Below, piece after piece: positions 7,643 through 16,262 of a stretch of 64,000 bases of DNA. Numbering within the stretch: the stretch's first letter is position 1; each line of letters begins with the position of its first letter. This DNA comes from Bacillota bacterium. Lineage in GTDB: Bacteria; Bacillota; Clostridia; Lachnospirales; Lachnospiraceae. The notes under the pieces were generated by a model that ran no database searches, was not told where the DNA came from, and saw nothing but the letters and a program-made list of their open reading frames with translations. Where the stretch lies: NCBI GenBank assembly GCA_023395555.1, contig JAEWYQ010000069.1:1-64000 (forward strand), in the 5' to 3' direction. A program made the position numbers and the translations under genes.

Positions 7643-8755
7643 ATGCAAAAACGTCCGTTTGGCAATACAGGTTTACACACTTCAATTCTTGGATTTGGCG
7701 GCTTTCACTTGCTGGAAATTCCCGTAAGCGAGGCGAACTATTTATTAAACCGATATCTGGACGAGGGCGGCAATTATATTGAAACTGCTGCCAGCTATGG
7801 GGATGGTGAATCAGAGAGAAAGATCGGTCAATGTGTATCGGCGAGAAGAAAGGAATTCATTCTGGCAACAAAGTCAGGAGAACGTTCCAGGGACGGGGTG
7901 CTGGCCTCTTTAGACCGCAGCCTGCATAATCTTAATACGGATTATGTAGATCTTTTCATTATGCATGCCGTGGGAACCATGGAGGACCTGGACCGGATTC
8001 TTGCTCCCGGCGGGGCATTGGAAGGCGCAATGCAGGCAAAGAAGGAGGGGCGGGTTCATCATATAGGAATCTCTATGCATGGACAACCCGACGTCTTAAT
8101 CCGTGCATTAAAGGAATATCCTTTTGATGCTGTGATGACCACCATTAATTATTATGATCATTTTAACTTCCCGGAGATACAGGAGGTGCTGTTACCATTA
8201 GCACATGAGAAGAATACGGCTATTATCTTAATGAAACCGGTGGCGGACGGTTTATTGTGGCGTTCCGCTCCGCAGGCGTTTCGCTATGCCTTCAGTCAGC
8301 CGGTATCCATTGTTGTTGCCGGCATCAACAATAGAGAGCTGCTGGAAGCGGATCTGCGTTATGCTATGGAATTCGAACCAATGTCAGAGGAAGAGATAGA
8401 GGATATCTATACGAATGCTCCGGAGCTTGGTACCTATGTATGCAGACAATGCGGGAAATGCATGGTTTGCCCCGAGGACATACCCCTTACGGCTATTTTC
8501 CGGTACGAGGGCTATTTTGACCGGCAGATGGCGGATGGCATTGTAACCAATGCTTCTGATTACGCCTTGAAGGAACGGCTGCGCTTTTGGTTTGGCAACC
8601 GGGATATGGCTATGAAGCTTTATTCTAAGCTGGAGGTCAAGGCTGACCGCTGTACGGATTGCGGCAAATGTACACCCGAATGCCCTTATGGGATTGATGT
8701 AAGGCGTAAGTTGGCAATCGCAGATTATAAGTTGGCGAAGAGGGATATTTTTTAA
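7643..8755 (+). CDS. aldo/keto reductase with C-terminal 4Fe-4S ferredoxin domain
   Basis: 370 residues. Residues 1-260 form an AKR TIM barrel: 'LGFGGFHLLEIP', 'YIETAASYGDGESERKIG', 'FILATKSGERS' and 'VDLFIMHAVG', giving the tetrad positions Glu47 (usually Asp), Tyr52, Lys77 and His108. The C-terminal domain has two cysteine groups, CRQCGKCMVCPEDIP and CTDCGKCTPECPYG, each able to hold a 4Fe-4S cluster. This architecture is frequent in anaerobes and implies ferredoxin-linked as well as NAD(P)H-linked reduction of a carbonyl; substrate unknown. It has its own ribosome site (AGAAAGG), and appears monocistronic. Confidence 0.9.
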   Translation: MQKRPFGNTGLHTSILGFGGFHLLEIPVSEANYLLNRYLDEGGNYIETAASYGDGESERKIGQCVSARRKEFILATKSGERSRDGVLASLDRSLHNLNTDYVDLFIMHAVGTMEDLDRILAPGGALEGAMQAKKEGRVHHIGISMHGQPDVLIRALKEYPFDAVMTTINYYDHFNFPEIQEVLLPLAHEKNTAIILMKPVADGLLWRSAPQAFRYAFSQPVSIVVAGINNRELLEADLRYAMEFEPMSEEEIEDIYTNAPELGTYVCRQCGKCMVCPEDIPLTAIFRYEGYFDRQMADGIVTNASDYALKERLRFWFGNRDMAMKLYSKLEVKADRCTDCGKCTPECPYGIDVRRKLAIADYKLAKRDIF

Positions 8756-8841
8756 TTTTATTGATAGCGCCAAACCTTGTGTTGTTTCCTGCGACTATAT
8801 AATTAAACCCTGGGTTTTATTGAAAGCTTTCAAACGAGGTT

Positions 8842-9072
8842 GTGAAGAATGATAAAACTGATTTAACAGAATATGCTGAGTACCTGTTGCGGACGGCAAT
8901 GCACAGGGTACAGAATATTAGTGACGCAGAGGATTTGGTGCAGAAAACTCTCATGGCGGCTTTGCTTGTAATGGAAAAGGGCAAGGTGATTGATAATCCG
9001 AAGAATTGGCTGGTAACCGTGCTGAATAAACAGACATATGGCTTGCCTCGTCCAGTACCAAACATGTCGTGA
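8842..9072 (+). pseudogene. ECF-type sigma factor, truncated after region 2
   Basis: A GTG at 8842 with GAGG upstream begins 'LTEYAEYLLRTAMHRVQNIS', 'DAEDLVQKTLMAALLVMEKG' and 'NPKNWLVTVLNK', the region-2 pattern of ECF sigma factors (DAEDLVQKT in the core-binding helix, NPKNWLVTVLN before the linker). The frame then breaks into KQTYGLPRPVPNMS and stops; region 4 (-35 recognition) is absent and not found in other frames downstream. At 76 residues it is less than half of a normal 170-400 residue factor. Probably inactive; a regulatory role for a free region 2 is unproven. Confidence 0.65.
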
Positions 9073-9110
9073 AAGGGACTGGCTATCGCTTATTATAATT
9101 GTTCTTTACA

Positions 9111-9139
9111 TTGATCTTCCGTGCTTTAATGACTATAAT
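9111..9139 (+). promoter_or_regulatory. sigma-A promoter of the phosphotransferase-GNAT pair
   Basis: TTGATC (9111-9116), 17-base spacer, TATAAT (9134-9139), 73 bases before the ATG at 9213. Confidence 0.65.
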
Positions 9140-9212
9140 ATAGTTGTCCCATAAGGGGAATATTGCCTATGGATTTTGCTGTACTATCCATAGAAAACGG
9201 AGGTTTTAAGAA

Positions 9213-10244
9213 ATGAATATAAAAGCTGAAATATTGACAAGCATTTTAAGTAAAGTGCTTAATACAACCATAGTCCGGGCAGAGTATCAGACTGAAGAAC
9301 TGCAGGGCGGGACAGTGGGTACTGTCAGGCTCATAACGGGTATTGCTGAAACCTCTGACGGTGCATCCATGCCTTACAAGGTCGTCTGGAAAACACAAAA
9401 GAAATGGGAGCGCTATGGTGACCCGGATTCATGGCGCAGGGAATATGACCTTTATCTATCGGACTTAAATACGGCTTTCACCGATTCATTCCGCTGGCCG
9501 AAGTGTTACCGCGCTGAAATGAACGATGAGGAAGATGAGATACAGCTATGGATGGAATATATTGACGGTGTTTCGGGTTTGGACCTGAGCGGCGACATGT
9601 ATGAACGCGCAGCCGAGGAATTGGGACGTTTCCAAGGCAGACTATATGCCGGGCAGCCTGCTTTCCTGCAAAACCTGACAAACTTAAGCAGGATTGAATA
9701 CGCAAAGGATTTTTATCTGCATTACAGGTCTTGGAATGTTGTATATGACTATATACGCTCCGAGGATTGCAAAATCCCGAAGCATATTTGTGAAATGCTC
9801 ATAAGCATTGATGAAAATTCGGATGAAATATTCAGTCGCATTGAAAAGCTGCCCATTGTGCTGTGCCACAGGGATTTTTGGGTGGCAAACATCTTCTGCT
9901 CAGAGGGAAAAATCGCACTCATGGACTGGGATACGGCTGGATGGGGTTATATGGGTGAGGATATCGCAAGCCTGATCGCTGATGAGGCTGATGTTGACCA
10001 CATGGTTGAATACTATCGCAGATGCATCCCGGCATATTACAGAGGGTTTTCAGAATATGCGGACATATCTCATGTTACGGATCATTGTGTCTACGAGTTG
10101 ATTCTTATTATGTTTGGATATAGACTTGTTGAATGGTATCTCAACGCAGACGACGAGCCCGAAGAGATAAAGGACGAAAAAACGCTGCACCTCAATACAC
10201 TTCAAAAAATCTATGAAATGAGGAATAGTGATGCAAATCGTTGA
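9213..10244 (+). CDS. APH-family phosphotransferase
   Basis: 343 residues with the aminoglycoside-phosphotransferase/kinase fold: an N-lobe with the ATP-binding lysine region 'PYKVVWKTQKKWERYG', hinge 'IQLWMEYIDGVSG', the catalytic loop 'VLCHRDFWVANIFC' (Asp base and Asn in HRDxxxxN) and the metal-binding 'IALMDWDTAGWGYMGEDIAS'. The ribosome site is ACGGAGG. Family members phosphorylate aminoglycosides, macrolides, choline, homoserine or sugars; sequence alone does not tell which. It overlaps the next GNAT gene by 14 bases, so the pair is co-translated, a combination often seen in small antibiotic- or metabolite-modification modules. Confidence 0.8.
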   Translation: MNIKAEILTSILSKVLNTTIVRAEYQTEELQGGTVGTVRLITGIAETSDGASMPYKVVWKTQKKWERYGDPDSWRREYDLYLSDLNTAFTDSFRWPKCYRAEMNDEEDEIQLWMEYIDGVSGLDLSGDMYERAAEELGRFQGRLYAGQPAFLQNLTNLSRIEYAKDFYLHYRSWNVVYDYIRSEDCKIPKHICEMLISIDENSDEIFSRIEKLPIVLCHRDFWVANIFCSEGKIALMDWDTAGWGYMGEDIASLIADEADVDHMVEYYRRCIPAYYRGFSEYADISHVTDHCVYELILIMFGYRLVEWYLNADDEPEEIKDEKTLHLNTLQKIYEMRNSDANR

Positions 10245-11184
10245 CTTTATCGCCACCCATGTCGAGCAGGCGGCAAGAATCGCTAAGCAAAATTACGATG
10301 ATGAGCGTAGCTCTGTTACCGTGCTGCCACTCATATCAGCAGTTCCCGACCTGACACCGTTCGCAGAAAATGGCCTTGGCGTCGCAGCCTTTGACGGCGG
10401 TGAGATGGTTGGCTTCCTTTGTTGTGTGCCGCCATTCAAAAACGCTTTTCGCTCCACCGATGCCATAGGAGTCTTTTCACCAATGGGTGCCAACGGCGCT
10501 GTCGGTTCAAAACGTGCCGAGATCTATGCCCGCATGTATCAGGCGGCGGGCGAAAAATGGGCGCACGCCGGAGCGGCCAGCCATGCCGTGTGCCTATATG
10601 CTCACGACAAAGAAGCGCAGGAGCAATTCTACCGTTATGGTTTCGGTATGCGAACAGTTGACGCGCTGCGTATGATGGATGAGATAGAAGTGCCTCCGTG
10701 CAAAGGGTATATTTTTGAAGAGCTTTCACCGGAGGACAATACTTCTGTTTTCCCGCTTGACCAAATGTTGAATCAGCATCAGTGTGAGAGCCCATTTTTT
10801 ATGAACAGGAAACCGAGTACGCTTGAGAGCTTCGTAGCTTCCTATACAAAGCACGGTTCAAGATTCTTCGCGGCGAAGAATAACGGGGAAATCTGTGCTT
10901 ACTTGAAGATACTTAAGGATGGTGAAACATTTATTGTTGACGCTGACGATTATATTCATATAGGCGGTGCCTATTGTCTGCCGGAACATAGAGGAAAAGG
11001 TGTTTATTCAAACCTTATAAATCGTGCGGTACACATATTAAAGGCGGAAGGATATACTCGCCTTGGCGTTGATTTTGAGAGCATTAATCCGACAGCATGG
11101 GGGTTCTGGATCAAATATTTTGCGGCTTACACTTATGGTGTGGTGCGACGGATAGATGAGCACAGTATTACAAAGCCAAGATAG
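10231..11184 (+). CDS. GNAT family N-acetyltransferase (two-domain)
   Basis: 317 residues from the ATG at 10231 (GAGG seven bases upstream; a GTG one codon earlier is less likely). An N-terminal half with 'GVAAFDGGEMVGFLCCVPP' and a C-terminal GNAT core, where 'HIGGAYCLPEHRGKGVYSNL' contains the acetyl-CoA loop (R-G-K-G-V) and 'YTRLGVDFESINPTAWGFWI' the substrate-side strand. The arrangement is of tandem GNAT proteins in which only the C-terminal domain keeps the CoA-binding signature. Its start lies inside the end of the phosphotransferase gene, indicating coupled expression. Substrate unknown. Confidence 0.8.
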   Translation: MQIVDFIATHVEQAARIAKQNYDDERSSVTVLPLISAVPDLTPFAENGLGVAAFDGGEMVGFLCCVPPFKNAFRSTDAIGVFSPMGANGAVGSKRAEIYARMYQAAGEKWAHAGAASHAVCLYAHDKEAQEQFYRYGFGMRTVDALRMMDEIEVPPCKGYIFEELSPEDNTSVFPLDQMLNQHQCESPFFMNRKPSTLESFVASYTKHGSRFFAAKNNGEICAYLKILKDGETFIVDADDYIHIGGAYCLPEHRGKGVYSNLINRAVHILKAEGYTRLGVDFESINPTAWGFWIKYFAAYTYGVVRRIDEHSITKPR

Positions 11185-11811
11185 GGATTAGCTGCTTCTG
11201 CGCCCTGTGGGGCGGCTATGGCGGGGAATTTTATGTAATGCATCTATTCTCATAGCATTCAGAACGGTGTAGAGGGAGGCAGGAAATACTTATGCCGGTT
11301 GGCTGAGAAAGGCAGTTATATTGAGGTATCAATAGTTGAAAAATGAATAAAGGTTAACCATATATTTCTCTCAATAATGTGCACAATAATAGAAGGTAGA
11401 TTGTAGATAAAAAACACATTAAAACAAGCTACTCATCCCAATAATTAAGATGAGTAGCTTGTTTTTACATATACCACTGTGCCTGTGCTTGATAGAGGTG
11501 ATTCCCAAACGATGGGAGATAAGGAGGGTGGCTCAAGTAGGGGCATCAAGGGTTTTCTCATCACGGAAACGCACTTAATTCTTGAATTCGGCTTTGATTA
11601 TTTTTCGTTTAGTTGTATAATGTTATCATATTTTAAGGGAGGCACCGCCTTGTATAAGGCAATCGGTCGTATGAAGCGCTTTTTCGAAGATTTCTCCAGA
11701 GAACATGAAAAAACTGCCGGCGGTATTGAACCTGATCAAGGTTACCCCTTCAGAGCAATATCAAACAATAAGCTTCCGACGATCAATTATACGGACAGTG
11801 GGGTGAACTAT
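11185..11811. other. 627-base stretch with a terminator and no clear gene
   Basis: Apart from the terminator at 11421-11467, I see no gene. The frame of the next gene stays open back to 11479 and reads 'KAIGRMKRFFEDFSREHEKT' near 11650-11715, but it has no start or ribosome site; this may be a fragment of another protein or chance. Confidence 0.4.
11421..11467 (+). terminator. strong intrinsic terminator after the GNAT gene
   Basis: AAAACAAGCTACTCAT (11421-11436) pairs perfectly with ATGAGTAGCTTGTTTT (11450-11465), a 16-bp stem ending in T5. The A tract opposite makes it bidirectional. Confidence 0.9.
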
Positions 11812-12561
11812 ATGAAAAAAGTGATCGCAATCCATGCGAGCAGGCGAAAGATGAATACTTACAGATTGCTGGTGCAAATACAACAGGAATTGGCCCAAAA
11901 TGATGCCGAAGTTGAAATACTTTCACTTTATGATTTTAATCTTGGAGATTGCTTAGGGTGTGAAAAATGTATTCTTCGTGGTGGCTGCGTGCACCGCGAT
12001 GATATGGAGTTGTTAATGGAAAAAATGAAAGCTGCCGATGGCATCATTCTCAGCTCACCGGTCTATTTGCAGCAGGTTTCCGGAAAGCTGAAGAATTTTA
12101 TCGACCGGACCTGCGAGTGGTATCATCGCCCGGTGTTGCATGGAAAACCTGTTATTTGTGTAGCCACCACAAAGGGGTCTGGATTAAAAGCGACGCTTTC
12201 CTACCTTAGAAGTGTCGCGGTTCAGTGGGGAGCAATGCCAGCCGGCAGCGTTGGAAGAACGATTAGAAGCATTGATACTCCGGTCTCGAAAAAGGAATTA
12301 TCAGGATTTATAAAGCTTTTGCGGACACCCCAAGGCTATAGGCCTCCGCTGAGCAGTCTTATCAATTTTGAGGTACAGAAGGCATTAGCAAAATACTTGA
12401 ACGGAATTGATACACGTTACTGGATTGAGAAAGGCTGGGACAAAAATCCATATTATTTTAAGTGCCGCCTTAATGGAATAAAACGCATTGCTTCCGGAAT
12501 ATTTGGTACCATTCTGCAGCACGGGATGGCTTGCAATCAAACAAAACCATCTGAGAAATAA
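11812..12561 (+). CDS. NADPH-dependent FMN reductase / flavodoxin-fold protein with cysteine motif
   Basis: 249 residues from the ATG at 11812, where recognisable family sequence begins (KKVIAIHASRRKMNTYRLL); the frame extends to 11479 but without family-like sequence. The flavodoxin-like fold shows the FMN phosphate loop near the N-terminus, the clostridial cysteine motif 'CLGCEKCILRGGCVHRDDM', then 'ADGIILSSPVYLQQVSGKLK' and 'FIDRTCEW'. This is the iron-sulfur flavoprotein/NAD(P)H oxidoreductase group; the Cys pattern resembles but is not clearly the compact cluster of true Isf proteins. Likely a cytoplasmic flavin-dependent reductase. An unrelated frameshifted gene follows. Confidence 0.8.
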   Translation: MKKVIAIHASRRKMNTYRLLVQIQQELAQNDAEVEILSLYDFNLGDCLGCEKCILRGGCVHRDDMELLMEKMKAADGIILSSPVYLQQVSGKLKNFIDRTCEWYHRPVLHGKPVICVATTKGSGLKATLSYLRSVAVQWGAMPAGSVGRTIRSIDTPVSKKELSGFIKLLRTPQGYRPPLSSLINFEVQKALAKYLNGIDTRYWIEKGWDKNPYYFKCRLNGIKRIASGIFGTILQHGMACNQTKPSEK

Positions 12562-12969
12562 ACACTAAACCAGGAGGCCATGATGAAGAAATTGATTGTA
12601 AAGCACTTAAGGAAAATTATTCTGAAACCACCGAGTCTTTGGAATGTTTGAAAGAATATTGGATATGAATATGATTTTGGCTCAACAACAGAGTTGCTTA
12701 TCACTGTTTCCGGCTACAAAATTGAACCTTGGAAGAAAGAAAAGATTACCCTTCTGGGTAGAAACAACCCTCTGGAATTCCTTTGCTCAGAATGCGGCAA
12801 GAAAATAGCAAGATCAGTCTGTACGCAATGTATGTATGAAGGAACAGGTTTCCTGTGTGAAGACTGTGAGGAAATCCACGAATGTGGGACGGAGATCTTG
12901 TTGCCGGTGTGCAATTCACCTCGCTGTGGAGTATGTGACTATAGCGGCAGCAGCGTCTACGAGGACTAA
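12562..12969 (+). pseudogene. plasmid pRiA4b ORF-3-like / IS1096-passenger-like protein, truncated and frameshifted
   Basis: Two frames together encode the C-terminal part of a PRiA4_ORF3-type protein. The first reads EEIDCKALKENYSETTESLE to about 12655; a one-base shift there moves to IGYEYDFGSTTELLITVSGY, continuing with 'PLEFLCSECGKKIARSVCTQ', 'CMYEGTGFLCEDCEEIHECG' and 'CNSPRCGVCDYSG', a cysteine-rich zinc-ribbon tail, and stops at 12969. The usual N-terminal half is absent. The tail would bind two or more zinc ions in an intact protein. Probably inactive; no start with ribosome site. Confidence 0.65.
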
Positions 12970-13122
12970 TGATCTATGATTCGAAAAGAAGCATGTGCAT
13001 ATGTAAGATTGAGTTAGACACATGACAGGGAACCAGGCTAAGTTATTATGATTGATTATTCAAGGCCTGCGAAGACAGCGGTGCTGGCATCAAGGATAAA
13101 AATGAGGAAGGGGGTTAATGTC

Positions 13123-13689
13123 ATGACGCACAAAGGTACCGTAAGAATTGAAACAGAGCGGCTTGTTCTAAGACGGTTCACCATAGATGATCTGGAACAA
13201 ATGTATAATCATTGCTGGAGTGACCCGGAGGTCTGGAAGTGGACAAGCTATGAGCCTATGCACTGTGTGGAGGATGTCATAAATATTGCGGAGATGTTCA
13301 CAGATAAATGGCTTGGTGCTTACGATAGACCAAACAGATATAGCTGGGCGATTCAGCTCAAATTTTCAGGCGAGGTAATCGGCAGGTTCTTTGGAATGCA
13401 TCCGGATGACCGATTAAATCAAATAGAGTTAGCATATGAGCTTGGACAGAACTGGTGGAATCAGGGGTTGATGACAGAGGCTGTAAAAGCAGTTGTGGAT
13501 TTCTTCTTCAATGAAGTCGGCTTCAATCGAATCCATGCCAACCATGCCAGCGAAAATCCTGCATCCGGCAAGGTCATGCAGAAATGCGGAATGACCTATG
13601 AAGGTACCATGCGTCAAGCACTCAGATGCAATAACGGTCTGTTTGATAAAGTTAATTACGCCATCCTCTCGGATGAGTACTTCAAATAA
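13123..13689 (+). CDS. GNAT N-acetyltransferase, RimJ/RimL-like
   Basis: 188 residues from the ATG at 13123, preceded by AGGAAGGGGG; the frame runs upstream to 13048 without family-like sequence. 'IETERLVLRRFTIDDLEQMY' is the classic start of the RimJ/RimL (acetyltransf_3) group, followed by 'IELAYELGQNWWNQGLMTEA' containing the CoA pyrophosphate loop region and 'NHASENPASGKVMQKCGMTY'. Members acetylate ribosomal-protein N-termini, amines or antibiotics; the substrate here is unknown. Stands alone between a decayed gene and a convergent AraC gene. Confidence 0.85.
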   Translation: MTHKGTVRIETERLVLRRFTIDDLEQMYNHCWSDPEVWKWTSYEPMHCVEDVINIAEMFTDKWLGAYDRPNRYSWAIQLKFSGEVIGRFFGMHPDDRLNQIELAYELGQNWWNQGLMTEAVKAVVDFFFNEVGFNRIHANHASENPASGKVMQKCGMTYEGTMRQALRCNNGLFDKVNYAILSDEYFK

Positions 13690-13712
13690 AAGATACCAAT
13701 GTATGCTTTAGC

Positions 13713-14636
13713 TTAGGCCCGGTGTTGCCGGCGGTATTCGCCGGGAGTGATATGCAATGCTTTTTTATAAACCTTAGTAAAATAATTAGCAGATGAGAAG
13801 CCGCATTCTTCTGCGACCTTTTCAATGGGCAGATCGGTATTAAGCAAGAGCTGCATTCCATGCTCCAATCGAAGCCGGGTTAAAAACTGGACCGGAGTAA
13901 TGCCCTGCTCTTTGCAGAATTGCCTTGTCAGATGGGGATAGGAAACCCCGATCTCCGGGCACATCTCTTCCAGGTTGGTCTGTTTTGCATAATTTTTCCT
14001 CATCCATTCTATGGCAGAAGTTACGTGAGAACTAACCCTTCGATATGGCGGAAATTCCACGCTGCGCAGTAAGGAAATAAGAAACCGGTAGAGCCATTCG
14101 CTGCCGCTATAAGGAGATAGCCTGTGCTGGCTTTGGAGGGTATCATATAATTCCAGAAAGAGGCTGACCGGCACACTGTCGATCCCTAACTCCAGAACCG
14201 GACCGGCTATTTCGCGGATCCGGTTAAAGAAAGGTTCTACAGCCGGACCTGTGAAATGCAAATAAAAGAAGGTCCAATGATATTCAGTATCATCCTCCTC
14301 CTGAGAAAGGTAATATTGACTGTTCTCCGGAAAAGAGATGAAAAAGGCCTTTCCCTTTGTTAATCTATGGAGAGTCCCCTGGCTATGGTAGATGCCATAG
14401 CCGTCCAAGGTGCATTGAAATAGATAGCCTTGATAATCTCTGGAGGAGTTATCAAAACTATAGCATTCCTTTCTTCTCAATTCAATTCCCAAATCGTTAA
14501 TACATAGGGATTGTTCTGCTATACAATCAATATTAAGAAAACCGTAATTGCCTAATGGCTGCCTGAAAGGCAGACTATATTCCCTGGACATCAAAAAATT
14601 ACCCTTCCTATCATATAAGTACTCTTGTTGTTCCAA
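13713..14636 (-). CDS. AraC family transcriptional regulator (alpha-galactoside module)
   Basis: 307 residues: an N-terminal cupin-like sensing domain (about 1-170, 'QGTLHRLTKGKAFFISFPEN') and a C-terminal double helix-turn-helix ('TNLEEMCPEIGVSYPHLTRQ', 'LPIEKVAEECGFSSANYFTK', 'VYKKALHITPGEYRR'). It is divergent from the GH27 gene, with 81 bases between start codons, so it most likely senses a galactoside-derived sugar and controls that gene and perhaps itself. The AT-rich gap contains several TATAAT-like boxes. Confidence 0.9.
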   Translation of the reverse strand: MEQQEYLYDRKGNFLMSREYSLPFRQPLGNYGFLNIDCIAEQSLCINDLGIELRRKECYSFDNSSRDYQGYLFQCTLDGYGIYHSQGTLHRLTKGKAFFISFPENSQYYLSQEEDDTEYHWTFFYLHFTGPAVEPFFNRIREIAGPVLELGIDSVPVSLFLELYDTLQSQHRLSPYSGSEWLYRFLISLLRSVEFPPYRRVSSHVTSAIEWMRKNYAKQTNLEEMCPEIGVSYPHLTRQFCKEQGITPVQFLTRLRLEHGMQLLLNTDLPIEKVAEECGFSSANYFTKVYKKALHITPGEYRRQHRA

Positions 14637-14717
14637 AATTATAATAATATAATACTCAATATAGGCACATAATTCAATAGGATTTGTATCAAATTATTGC
14701 TATAAGGAGGATGTATC

Positions 14718-16007
14718 ATGAACAAAAATAAATTTGCCCTTACACCGCCCATGGGCTGGAACAGCTATGATTATTATGATACTACGGTGAATGAGGAGCA
14801 GGTTAAAGCCAATGCCGATTACATGGCGGCCCATATGAAGGAATACGGGTGGGAATACATCGTAGTTGATATTCAGTGGTATGCCTACGATACAGGAACA
14901 CAGAGAAACAGGCATCAATATATTCCCTTTTGGAAGGTTGAAATGGATGAATACTCCAGACTCCTCCCTTGCCCGGATCGTTTTCCTTCCTCGGCCAATG
15001 GCCAGGGCTTTAAGCCGTTGGCGGATTATATCCACAGCTTGGGCTTGAAATTCGGTATTCATATTATGCGTGGGATTCCCAGAATTGCAGCTCATACTCA
15101 AACAAAGATATACGGAACGGATCGGACAGCCAATGAGATTGCCAATCCCTCCAATATCTGCTTCTGGAATCCGGATATGTACGGATTAGAGGCGGACAGA
15201 GAAGGAGCACAGGAGTACTACGATTCCATTTTCCAGCTCTATGCACAGTGGGGTGTGGATTTTGTAAAATGCGATGATATCTGCAGGCATGACATGAAAT
15301 CCTCTGAGAAGGAAACGGAGATGCTTCATAAGGCAATTCAGAATTCCGGCCGTCCCATTGTTCTAAGTCTGTCACCCGGGCCTGCATTGATTAATAAGGC
15401 ATGGCATTATGAAAAGTATGCCAATATGTGGAGAATTACAGATGATTTCTGGGATAGCTGGCCGCTTCTGCTCAATATGTTTGAACGGTGTGAGCTATGG
15501 CAGAACCATGTTTCGGAGGGCTGTTATCCGGATTGCGATATGCTTCCCCTGGGCTACATCGGCAAAGGCTTCGGGGAAGAGAGGTATACCAGATTCACAA
15601 AGGAAGAGCAGATTACCATGATGACCCTATGGTGCATCTTCCGCTCTCCCCTTATGATAGGGGCAGAACTTCCTAAGCTGGATCAATGGACCCTGGAGCT
15701 GATAACCAATGAAAAGGTATTGCGGCTTTTGACTCATTCCTCCGGAGCGAAGCAGATCATGAGGGACAGGCAGCAGGCGGTATGGTTCTCAAAGGATGCG
15801 GAGGAGAATGCATATTATCTGGCTGTCTTCAATCTCAGCGATGAGGAGCGGGAGATTGGCATAACTGCAGAAGAGGTTGAATTGGAAAGCTTTGATGGGT
15901 GTCTGTTTGAAGAGTTATGGAGTAAAGAAAAGCGGGAAGCCCCTGGCCGGATTTTGGATATGATGGTATCAGCACATGGAGCAAAATTATATCGTTTGGT
16001 AAATTAA
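14718..16007 (+). CDS. glycoside hydrolase family 27, putative alpha-galactosidase
   Basis: 429 residues, no signal peptide, so cytoplasmic. The N-terminal TIM barrel starts with the GH27 signature 'TPPMGWNSYDYYD'; 'GVDFVKCDDICRHD' places the nucleophile at Asp186 (usual K-x-D), and 'RITDDFWDSW' places the acid/base at Asp242 or Asp243. A C-terminal beta domain ('QAVWFSKDAEENAYYLAVFN') follows. It is somewhat longer than a minimal GH27. Divergent from an AraC regulator and upstream of YesMN-controlled sugar importer, it probably removes galactose from imported alpha-galactosides (or galactose-related residues; GH27 also has N-acetylgalactosaminidases and isomaltodextranases). RBS: AAGGAGG. 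Confidence 0.9.
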   Translation: MNKNKFALTPPMGWNSYDYYDTTVNEEQVKANADYMAAHMKEYGWEYIVVDIQWYAYDTGTQRNRHQYIPFWKVEMDEYSRLLPCPDRFPSSANGQGFKPLADYIHSLGLKFGIHIMRGIPRIAAHTQTKIYGTDRTANEIANPSNICFWNPDMYGLEADREGAQEYYDSIFQLYAQWGVDFVKCDDICRHDMKSSEKETEMLHKAIQNSGRPIVLSLSPGPALINKAWHYEKYANMWRITDDFWDSWPLLLNMFERCELWQNHVSEGCYPDCDMLPLGYIGKGFGEERYTRFTKEEQITMMTLWCIFRSPLMIGAELPKLDQWTLELITNEKVLRLLTHSSGAKQIMRDRQQAVWFSKDAEENAYYLAVFNLSDEEREIGITAEEVELESFDGCLFEELWSKEKREAPGRILDMMVSAHGAKLYRLVN

Positions 16008-16051
16008 TATTATAGTATTCGCAGAAGAAAGTTTATATATTATCTTGGATA

Positions 16052-16125
16052 TATAACTCCGATCGAATTTTAGTTAAACTGTTTCTTGATGATTCAATTG
16101 AAACAAAAAGTCGGCAGGAGTTATA
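16052..16125. repeat. inverted repeat between convergent genes
   Basis: TATAACTCC (16052-16060) and GGAGTTATA (16117-16125) are inverted copies flanking a 56-base loop in the 255-base gap between the convergent GH27 and response-regulator genes. The loop has a smaller GTTTC/GAAAC pair. It may end transcription from either side but lacks a clear T tract. Confidence 0.35.
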
Positions 16126-16262
16126 TTATTTTATAAAATCCGTATATATTTGAAACCTTTGGTGTAACAGCTCAGCCCGGTCACCATCTGAACCAATGCC
16201 ATTGACATTGCCATCTTAACTGTTACGATTTATCAGGAATCAAGGAGGAAAGAGAAAGCTCA

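Noticed and set aside
11479..11811. Long N-terminal extension of the flavodoxin-type reductase
   Set aside because: Family-like sequence begins at the ATG 11812; the 111-codon extension has no ribosome site and crosses non-coding DNA.
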